Assembly (NCBI RefSeq): GCF_005925345.1
Contig: NZ_SSHJ01000026.1
Span: forward strand, 1-50,483
DNA length: 50,483 nucleotides
From: Pedobacter ureilyticus
Lineage (GTDB): Bacteria > Bacteroidota > Bacteroidia > Sphingobacteriales > Sphingobacteriaceae
Direction: 5' to 3'
This document shows, one piece after another, positions 44,791-50,483 of the stretch. Each line of letters begins with the position of its first letter. Positions within the stretch are counted from its first letter, which is position 1. The notes beneath the pieces were generated by a model that was not told the origin of the DNA, searched no databases, and saw nothing but the letters and a program-made list of their open reading frames with translations. The position numbers and the translations under genes are program-made.

Positions 44791-45093
44791 TTAAATATTC
44801 GCGTAATAATCTATTGTTTCGCCATCCTTCAATGTTACAATAGCTTTTTTGTATTTAGGGCTACGGCCAGTTACTAAACCTGCTTTAGTATTTCTAGATT
44901 TTGCCTTACCTTGAACAACCATTGTGTTTAATGCAACGATGTTTACACCGTACATTTGCTCAATAGCTGATTTAATCTGCAACTTATTAGCTCTGTGGTC
45001 TACTCTGAAAGTAAAACGGTTAGCTTTTTCAGTTAATGCAGACGCTTTTTCGGTTAAAATTGGTTTTTGTAAGATTTCCATATTACTTGGCAA
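44791..45093 (-). CDS. rplW: 50S ribosomal protein L23
   Basis: L23 (100 aa) sits at the tunnel exit and binds trigger factor and [36 protein letters not shown] and [22 protein letters not shown] mark it. Its start overlaps the end of rplD by 11 bases. Confidence 0.96.
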   Translation of the reverse strand: MPSNMEILQKPILTEKASALTEKANRFTFRVDHRANKLQIKSAIEQMYGVNIVALNTMVVQGKAKSRNTKAGLVTGRSPKYKKAIVTLKDGETIDYYANI

Positions 45094-45712
45094 ATGCCTC
45101 CTCCAATGTTTTAAGCGAATTAGCAGTTAACAAAAGTTTACCAGCGTTTAATACATCATAAGTATTTAAGTCGCCTGCGGTAATTACTTTAGCTTTCTGG
45201 ATATTTCTGCTTGATAAATAAATATTGTTGTTTTGCTCTGGTAACACTAACAAAGTTTTCTCGCCTGCTAGGTTTAATGCGTTAACCAAATTGATATAGT
45301 TTTTAGTTTTGATGCTATCAAAATTGAAATCTTCTAAAACTACCACTGCGTTATCTTGTGCTTTATAAGCTAAAGCTGATTTACGAGCTAATGATTTTAG
45401 TTTCTTGTTCAATTTAAAACTATAGTCACGAGGTTGAGGACCAAAAACACGACCACCACCATTGAATAATGGAGATTTAATGCTTCCAGCACGTGCACCA
45501 CCAGTACCTTTTTGTTTGTATAATTTACGGGTAGAACCAGCAATTTCGTTACGTTGTTTAGATTTGTGCGTACCTTGACGTTGGTTAGCCAAATACTGTT
45601 TTACATCTAAATAAATCGCGTGATCGTTTGGAGTTACACCAAATACCGACTCAGGAAGTTGCACCTTGGCACCTGTCTCTTTTCCTGAAATGTTTACTAC
45701 TTTAACTTCCAT
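45083..45712 (-). CDS. rplD: 50S ribosomal protein L4
   Basis: L4 (209 aa) lines the tunnel, and in E. coli it represses its own operon through the mRNA leader. [33 protein letters not shown] and [15 protein letters not shown] are typical. It follows rplC by 5 bases and overlaps rplW. The hairpin in the rplC leader would be the place to look for L4 control here. Confidence 0.97.
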   Translation of the reverse strand: MEVKVVNISGKETGAKVQLPESVFGVTPNDHAIYLDVKQYLANQRQGTHKSKQRNEIAGSTRKLYKQKGTGGARAGSIKSPLFNGGGRVFGPQPRDYSFKLNKKLKSLARKSALAYKAQDNAVVVLEDFNFDSIKTKNYINLVNALNLAGEKTLLVLPEQNNNIYLSSRNIQKAKVITAGDLNTYDVLNAGKLLLTANSLKTLEEAFAK

Positions 45713-45717
45713 CTTGC

Positions 45718-46335
45718 TTACTTATCTAAGATTACGTAAGAACCTTTAGCTCCTGGAACGGAACCACTAACTACTAATAGGTTTTGCTCAGCGTAAACTT
45801 TCAACACTTGTAAGTTTTGAATTTTCACTCTATCACCACCTGTTCTACCTGCCATACGCATCCCTTTGAATACACGTGAAGGCCATGAAGAAGCTCCTAA
45901 TGAACCTGGCGCACGCATTCTGTTATGCTGACCGTGGGTTTGACCACCAACACCCGCGAAACCATGACGCTTCACAACACCTTGGAAACCTTTACCTTTT
46001 GAAGTTCCAACCACATCTACATAGTCACCTTCTGCGAAGATATCTACTGTAACTGTGTCACCTAAGTTCAAACCATTTTCGAACTCAGAAAACTCTACAA
46101 GTTTACGTTTTGGGGTAGTGTTTGCTTTTGCGTAATGCCCCTTTAAAGGTTGCGTTACGTTTTTTTCTTTAGCTTCATCATATCCTAACTGAATAGATGA
46201 ATAACCGTCTTTTTCTTCGGTTTTAACTTGTGTAACTACACAAGGCCCAGCTTCGATTACAGTACAAGGAATGTTTCTTCCTTCTGCATCGAAAATACTG
46301 GTCATTCCTACTTTTTTTCCAATAATTCCTGACAT
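45718..46335 (-). CDS. rplC: 50S ribosomal protein L3
   Basis: The chosen start at 46335 ([16 protein letters not shown]) removes a 20-residue upstream extension unlike L3; product 205 aa. [29 protein letters not shown] and [27 protein letters not shown] are typical. This is the first gene of the ribosomal cluster in the window. rpsJ, normally just upstream, is absent; a strong promoter and leader lie there instead. Confidence 0.97.
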   Translation of the reverse strand: MSGIIGKKVGMTSIFDAEGRNIPCTVIEAGPCVVTQVKTEEKDGYSSIQLGYDEAKEKNVTQPLKGHYAKANTTPKRKLVEFSEFENGLNLGDTVTVDIFAEGDYVDVVGTSKGKGFQGVVKRHGFAGVGGQTHGQHNRMRAPGSLGASSWPSRVFKGMRMAGRTGGDRVKIQNLQVLKVYAEQNLLVVSGSVPGAKGSYVILDK

Positions 46336-46359
46336 TTCTTTAATTAAGTTAACACCCAT

Positions 46360-46377
46360 CGAAGCAGTAGGGCTTCG
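46360..46377 (-). promoter_or_regulatory. Hairpin in the rplC leader
   Basis: CGAAGC pairs with GCTTCG around a 6-base loop, 25-42 bases ahead of the rplC start, inside a leader of about 72 bases. Position alone suggests a control element; the protein that might bind it is unknown. Confidence 0.35.
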
Positions 46378-46412
46378 TTCAAGGTGGATATACAATCCCC
46401 GTTAAGGGACGG

Positions 46413-46443
46413 CAAAGATAGGCAAGAATTATTAATTTTCAAA
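46413..46443 (-). promoter_or_regulatory. Bacteroidota promoter of the rplC operon
   Basis: On the minus strand TTTG (46440-46443), 19 bases, TATCTTTG (46413-46420) is a full consensus match. The predicted start is near 46407. Confidence 0.82.
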
Positions 46444-46617
46444 TAGTTAGCTAAAAATATTTTAAGATTTTATTAGCACCTATCTATCCCAAAAGAAAGC
46501 AGTGAAGTTTTAAACAACATCAAACCGCTCAAAAAACACAACAAACTGAATAATAATAGGTTATAATTTTCAGAAATTTTTATTGAAAAGCAGATACAGA
46601 AGCACTTTTCAAGCACC

Positions 46618-46690
46618 TGTCCCTCTTTCCGCTTTACTTCGTTGGCAAACCCATAGATTTGCCAAACGTGCTCGCTGCAATAGGGTTTAT
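46618..46690. repeat. Intergenic repeat, TAGTCCCGCT type, diverged
   Basis: It reads TGTCCCTCTTTCCGCTTTAC at the left and GCTCGCTGCAATAGGGTTTATTC at the right, with an inner hairpin GGCAAACC...GATTTGCC. Its ends resemble the copies at 10683 and 23617. Confidence 0.45.
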
Positions 46691-46728
46691 TCAACTTAAA
46701 AACAGTAAAAAACGAAAGGAGTTGAATA

Positions 46729-47118
46729 TTAATGTGCAAAACCACCACTTAGACTTACCATAATGATGGCAAAAACAATTAGACCAATTAATACGTATAG
46801 ATAATCTTTTTCTATAAAAAAGCTCACTACCGCCATTAGCACACGAGCAATTGGTGTAAAAATAAGCATCAACAAGCCAAACTGTATTACGGCGGCACCT
46901 TTAAATGTGAGTACTTCCGAGAAAATTACCGCTACGGTTTTTAGGCTAACTTTATCTAAATCAAAATGAGCATAGTTTATTTTCTCGTTGCCATGATTAA
47001 ACAAATAAATTAATCCTCCGATAATTACAATACCCATAGAAAGGTAAACGCCAACTCGTAATAAGTTACCAACTAAACTTTGGATATCTCTATCTGTGAT
47101 GTTTTTTGTTTGTTCCAT
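46729..47118 (-). CDS. DUF1634 membrane protein
   Basis: This 129-residue integral membrane protein has three hydrophobic segments (about 25-45, 70-95 and 105-125; YLSMGIVIIGGLIYLF, VIQFGLLMLIFTPIARVLMAV, YVLIGLIVFAIIMVSL). It matches the DUF1634 family, which typically lies next to TauE/SafE transporters, as here (about 120 bases apart). It is probably an accessory subunit of that transporter; the function is inferred from neighbourhood. Confidence 0.85.
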   Translation of the reverse strand: MEQTKNITDRDIQSLVGNLLRVGVYLSMGIVIIGGLIYLFNHGNEKINYAHFDLDKVSLKTVAVIFSEVLTFKGAAVIQFGLLMLIFTPIARVLMAVVSFFIEKDYLYVLIGLIVFAIIMVSLSGGFAH

Positions 47119-47194
47119 TGTTATTTTCTTTAACTACCTTATCTTTTCCAAAAACTCGCATTAAGAACCTGAAATGAATTTACAAGTAGCTTTC

Positions 47195-47218
47195 TGCTTC
47201 GCTACAGGTCAGGATGAC
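47195..47218. repeat. Fragment of the GAGCCTGTCGAAG-type repeat
   Basis: TGCTTCGCTACAGGTCAGGATGAC looks like a decayed right arm of the element at 21154-21215. Short, and called by similarity only. Confidence 0.4.
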
Positions 47219-47241
47219 GAACGATGAAAGACAACGTATAA

Positions 47242-48078
47242 TTAAAAACCTCCTGATAAGCCTTTATAAATCATTTGTACAGCCAAAATAGTTACGACCA
47301 CTGCAAATACAATTTTAAGTTTATCTGTTTTAGCCTTTACCAACACCTTGGCTCCCACAGTTGCTCCAATTAACACGCCAATACAAACCGGCATGGCAAT
47401 ACCCGGATCTATTTGTCCGCGGTGCAAATAAACCACCGCACTTGCCGCAGCAGTAACGCCCATCATGAAATTACTGGTAGTGGTAGATACTTTAAAAGGC
47501 AAACGCATGATGTTATCCATGGCAATTACCTTTAATGCGCCACTGCCAATGCCTAACAGTCCTGATAGTGTTCCGGCGAACAACATCATAAAAAATCCAC
47601 CAGCAACATTTTTAACCGCATAAGGTGTATCAACACCTTTAACTGGATAGGAACCATTCAGTTTGAAAAATTTAGCACTTTTACTTGTATACTCCAAAGT
47701 AGAGTGGTCTACCTTTTTCTTTAGCGTCATTAAAGAGGAGAAAATTAAGATGCAGCCAAATATGACTGCCACATAAGCTGCATTAAGGTATACTGCAATA
47801 ACAGCCCCCAAGATTGCACCCACTGTTGTAGCGATTTCTAGAAACATGCCGATACGCATATTGGTTAGCCCCTCTTTTACATAGGCCGCAGCCGAACCGG
47901 TAGAAGTGGCTATCACCGAAATAATAGAGGCCCCAATGGCGTAGTGAATATCAACCCCTAAACCTAAAGTGAGTAGAGGAATAATGATTACACCACCCCC
48001 CAAACCGGTAAGCGAACCTAAAAAGCCAGCCAAAAAGGCGCCAATAAGTACAATTAAAGTAAACACAACTATTGACAT
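47242..48078 (-). CDS. TauE/SafE (TSUP) family permease
   Basis: This 278-residue protein has about eight membrane helices and the glycine-rich TSUP signature near the N-terminus (GFLGSLTGLGGGVIIIPLL), repeated in the second half (GTLSGLLGIGSGALKV). The family moves sulfite, sulfonates or other small anions across the inner membrane; the substrate is not readable. It is upstream of DUF1634 on the same strand, likely an operon. A TATATTTG -7 box (48084-48091) lies only 5 bases before the start codon, so the transcript may be leaderless. Confidence 0.9.
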   Translation of the reverse strand: MSIVVFTLIVLIGAFLAGFLGSLTGLGGGVIIIPLLTLGLGVDIHYAIGASIISVIATSTGSAAAYVKEGLTNMRIGMFLEIATTVGAILGAVIAVYLNAAYVAVIFGCILIFSSLMTLKKKVDHSTLEYTSKSAKFFKLNGSYPVKGVDTPYAVKNVAGGFFMMLFAGTLSGLLGIGSGALKVIAMDNIMRLPFKVSTTTSNFMMGVTAAASAVVYLHRGQIDPGIAMPVCIGVLIGATVGAKVLVKAKTDKLKIVFAVVVTILAVQMIYKGLSGGF

Positions 48079-48217
48079 GGTGGCAAATATAAGGTTCGCC
48101 AGTTGGCTTTATGCAATAAAAAGCAATAAAAGAATGTCTATGGAGTACTTAGAATTTATAGTGTTTAGCTGCTGTTTAACTGATTAATTGTTGATTAACC
48201 AAACTGTTTAATAAAGA

Positions 48218-49474
48218 TTAATCCATTAGTTTGGCAATCATTTCTGTGCTGAGTTTTCTGCCTTTTTCCAAGCGCCCATCAAAAAAAGATTTTGCTGCTT
48301 CAAAATGAGCTTTGTAACCTTTCATATCTCCGTAACCAATAATTGATGCCCATTCGTGAACGGCAGTGTGAAACTGGAGATCATCCTTTCTAATACTTTT
48401 ATCATAAAGCGCCGCCTGAATAGTCTCTTCTAAAAGTTCGTCGTTTTTAAAAAGATATTCGGCTATGCCCAAGCGCAAACGAAAAGGTGGCGTTTGGCAA
48501 ATGAGGTTGTCATAAGGATTAATTTTCATATCATGCCAGGCACAAACCATACTGATGATACTGAGATGGGAATTTGGTTTTCGATTTTGAGTTTGATCTG
48601 CTAGACTAAAGGCATCCATTACTTCATTATTTAAAAGCAAAGCCCTGTTGTCGTTATTAAATACAAAATGCTTTGCGGCATAAACCCTAGCTCTAAAAGT
48701 ATCTTCCTGCTCTTCAATCATCAAGGCAAAAAGTTCGTTTTCTATTTTTGCGTAAGTCCTTACCTGTTCTTGCGCATACGGATTTAAAATTGCCAAGCCT
48801 GCATAGATATGAGACTTATAACTAAAAATACGCAGCGTTGTCAACACTTTAACATTATCAATTCCACCGGCATAAACCGGATTATCCCATGGATAAAACC
48901 CCGCATTTTTCCAGGCAGAGCCCATGCTCTCGAACCCCATGTGTGTTACCGCTTGCGTATCGGCCACAATCTGATCGTGTTGTTTATAATCATCCATCTC
49001 GATGATGTTTGACTCTAAAACTGCGTAAATTGCCAAAGCTTTTTGATAAGCTTGGTTGGTAGAACGGTGGCGTATGACTACGAGCGTTTGGCCCTGGGTA
49101 CTAAAACCGGGGCCATGTAAAGAGTGGCTGGTAACAATGTGCGTATCTTTTGGCAAGTGCTTTTCGAAAGCTGCAATTTCTGGATGCTTAACCGAAGTTT
49201 GCCCACCCACAATAGCGCCATATTTGGTAGACTGGGCAAATTGCGAAACCACCTCTTCTATCCGCTCTGCTTCTACGGCATAGATAATAAAGTCTGATTT
49301 CCGGGAAACCTCGTGCCCATTTGACAACACTTCGATGTTTTTGGAGGAGAGTGCTCTTCGTAACTCTTCCAATTGGGCAGGAAGATCTGTTCCACAAACT
49401 TCATAGCCCGCCTCGGCAAAAGTGATGGCATACAGCCTGCCCATATCTCCCAAACCTATAATACCAATACGCAT
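48218..49474 (-). CDS. Prephenate dehydrogenase of the fungal Tyr1 type
   Basis: This 418-residue protein begins with a Rossmann NAD(P)-binding motif (MRIGIIGLGDMGRLYA). Many segments match yeast Tyr1 as I remember it: GHEVSRKSDFIIYAVEA, VGGQTSVKHPEIAAFEKHLP, HSLHGP, ADTQAVTHMGFESMGSAW, AGLAILNP and PNSHLSIISM. Tyr1 converts prephenate to 4-hydroxyphenylpyruvate for tyrosine synthesis. It differs from the shorter bacterial TyrA, and no chorismate mutase or other aromatic gene is nearby. A perfect -7 box (TAAATTTG, 49479-49486) ends four bases before the start codon. Confidence 0.82.
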   Translation of the reverse strand: MRIGIIGLGDMGRLYAITFAEAGYEVCGTDLPAQLEELRRALSSKNIEVLSNGHEVSRKSDFIIYAVEAERIEEVVSQFAQSTKYGAIVGGQTSVKHPEIAAFEKHLPKDTHIVTSHSLHGPGFSTQGQTLVVIRHRSTNQAYQKALAIYAVLESNIIEMDDYKQHDQIVADTQAVTHMGFESMGSAWKNAGFYPWDNPVYAGGIDNVKVLTTLRIFSYKSHIYAGLAILNPYAQEQVRTYAKIENELFALMIEEQEDTFRARVYAAKHFVFNNDNRALLLNNEVMDAFSLADQTQNRKPNSHLSIISMVCAWHDMKINPYDNLICQTPPFRLRLGIAEYLFKNDELLEETIQAALYDKSIRKDDLQFHTAVHEWASIIGYGDMKGYKAHFEAAKSFFDGRLEKGRKLSTEMIAKLMD

Positions 49475-49630
49475 TTTGCAAATTTATTGTTGCAAGAAGC
49501 AAAAAAAATGACCTTAATCAATTGATTTTTTGATTAAACATCTTAACTTGAGCAGAATTAACACAATAACACATTTACGTAGCCACAATAATTTTTTACT
49601 AATACTGTTTTAGTATAAATGATTATAGAT

Positions 49631-50305
49631 ATGAGACAAACCTTACGCTCTATTACAAGCATTTTATTATTAAGCCTATTTTGCACCAATACTTTTGCAC
49701 AAGCAACTGGCGTTACACCAAAAACAAATAGCCCTGCGGTTAAAAAAGTTACTTATATAAAACGAGATACAGTTAAAAATACAGACCCAAGTTTAAATGG
49801 GCAGTATAAATTCATGTTATCGCGTACGCGTACTTCTGCAGATGGATACAAAATGGTTGCCGGCTATAGGCTAGATCAGCTATGGAAAAACGTAAACGAC
49901 ACCTTACGTAAAGAAAGGGCTGAGAAGAAGAACTTCCAACAAAAACTAACAGAACAAGAAAAGACCATTAGTTATTTAAAAACCGAGATTTCGGGCAAAG
50001 AGGCGTCGCTAACAGAGAACAATGATAAAATCAATGAAATTCGCTTTTTAGGAATTGCTTTTGAAAAAGGAACTTATAATATTATTGTATGGAGCGTTAT
50101 TGGCATTTTGGCTATTGCACTAATTATTGTGATTGCCAGATCTAGCAAAAGTATTACCGAAGCCAAGCACCGAACTCAATTGTATAACGAAGTAGCTGAA
50201 GAATACCAAGCCTACAAATCTAAATCTGTAGAGAAAGAACGTAAACTGGCAAGAGAATTACAAGACGAGCGCAATAAGTTGGACGAATTGAACGGAAGGA
50301 GATAA
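49631..50305 (+). CDS. Membrane-anchored coiled-coil protein of unknown function
   Basis: The protein (224 aa from ATG 49631; an upstream ATG at 49619 adds four residues) has a signal peptide (about 1-22, SILLLSLFCTNTFAQ), a stretch of about 70 residues, a coiled coil (about 95-140, AEKKNFQQKLTEQEKTISYL), one membrane helix (about 147-168, IIVWSVIGILAIALIIVI), then a second coiled coil to the end. Proteins like this in Bacteroidota are often mislabelled tRNA (guanine-N1)-methyltransferase; nothing here supports that activity. The role is unknown. Confidence 0.78.
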   Translation: MRQTLRSITSILLLSLFCTNTFAQATGVTPKTNSPAVKKVTYIKRDTVKNTDPSLNGQYKFMLSRTRTSADGYKMVAGYRLDQLWKNVNDTLRKERAEKKNFQQKLTEQEKTISYLKTEISGKEASLTENNDKINEIRFLGIAFEKGTYNIIVWSVIGILAIALIIVIARSSKSITEAKHRTQLYNEVAEEYQAYKSKSVEKERKLARELQDERNKLDELNGRR

Positions 50306-50415
50306 TACCTAAGTACTATCGCCAGTATTCAATGAGCTTCTTTATCACTGCCACAACTTATTTAACGTATTCTAGGATTATGATAAAAGCAAATTAAATT
50401 CAAAATATATTTCCA

Positions 50416-50483
50416 TCAAGCTGCTTTTATATAGTTTTCCACATATTTTTGTTTTCTTTTTACCACGGCGAACATTCTAAGTA
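50416..50483 (-). CDS. Possible C-terminus of a gene entering from the right
   Basis: The minus strand stays open from the window edge to a TGA at 50416, encoding LRMFAVVKRKQKYVENYIKAA. It is short and basic, has no recognisable family, and could equally be chance. Recorded as a possible partial gene. Confidence 0.2.
   Translation of the reverse strand, partial: LRMFAVVKRKQKYVENYIKAA

Larger units (their letters stand above)
46396..46728. other. Intergenic region upstream of rplC
   Basis: It contains the rplC promoter on the left and, at 46618-46690, a diverged TAGTCCCGCT-type repeat. A 91-codon open frame across the repeat shows no protein features. No rpsJ, tRNA or other gene is present. 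Confidence 0.6.

Noticed and set aside
46473..46748. 91-codon open frame upstream of rplC
   Set aside because: It crosses a repeat, overlaps the DUF1634 gene by 20 bases and shows no conserved features.
49631..50305. tRNA (guanine-N1)-methyltransferase annotation
   Set aside because: The protein is a signal-peptide, coiled-coil, one-helix membrane protein without any methyltransferase motif.

Overview
The window looks like a chromosomal segment of a Bacteroidota bacterium in the family Sphingobacteriaceae, most likely Pedobacter or a close relative. The evidence is the AT-rich DNA, the recurring Bacteroidota promoter pattern (TTTG, 19 bases, TAnnTTTG), the content and order of the ribosomal protein cluster (rplC to rplQ with map, infA and rpmJ inside), RNR, DnaK, DnaX and RlpA proteins of Bacteroidota type, and several intergenic repeat families typical of this group. 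The genus is an inference.

Layout. 1-7.2 kb: an intergenic repeat, a small cysteine-rich protein, the class Ia ribonucleotide reductase pair nrdB-nrdA, an RlpA-like protein, the rpsF-rpsR-rplI operon and a small exported protein. 7.3-20.7 kb: an AraC-type regulator, dnaX with a striking A10 slippery tract, an acidic protein, a ferritin region, a tiny Lys/Cys-rich protein, a DinB-like protein, a Crp-family regulator behind a YdiJ/GlcD-type flavin/Fe-S dehydrogenase, a HerA-like ATPase, and an overlapping nucleotidyltransferase/sugar-kinase pair. 20.7-21.4 kb is a gene-free island made of three repeat families. 21.4-27.3 kb: dnaK with a sigma-54-like promoter, an L,D-transpeptidase-like protein, a lipoprotein, a methyltransferase with a repeat-derived in-frame insertion, and a peptidase-E-like protein.

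27.4-30.8 kb is the accessory part: AT-rich genes arranged like mobile gene cassettes. A RusA-like resolvase gene is followed by an attC-like inverted repeat, then by a tightly coupled two-gene unit (a caspase-like protease and a phospholipase-D-type nuclease with a WG-like middle and a CFI-box C-terminus), then by a second hairpin. No integrase is visible. The caspase/PLD pair is the best candidate for an undescribed defence or regulated-killing system.

30.8-46.4 kb is the ribosomal super-cluster on the minus strand, starting at rplC (no rpsJ in front) and ending at rplQ. It is not one uninterrupted unit. Intrinsic-terminator-like hairpins lie between rpmD and rplO, secY and map, and rpsD and rpoA. 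A canonical internal promoter precedes rpsH, another -7 box precedes infA, and a bulged hairpin precedes rpsM. 46.7-50.3 kb: a DUF1634/TauE-SafE pair, a stand-alone prephenate dehydrogenase that resembles fungal Tyr1 rather than the usual bacterial TyrA, and a membrane-anchored coiled-coil protein. No tRNA, rRNA, CRISPR array, transposase or integrase was seen.
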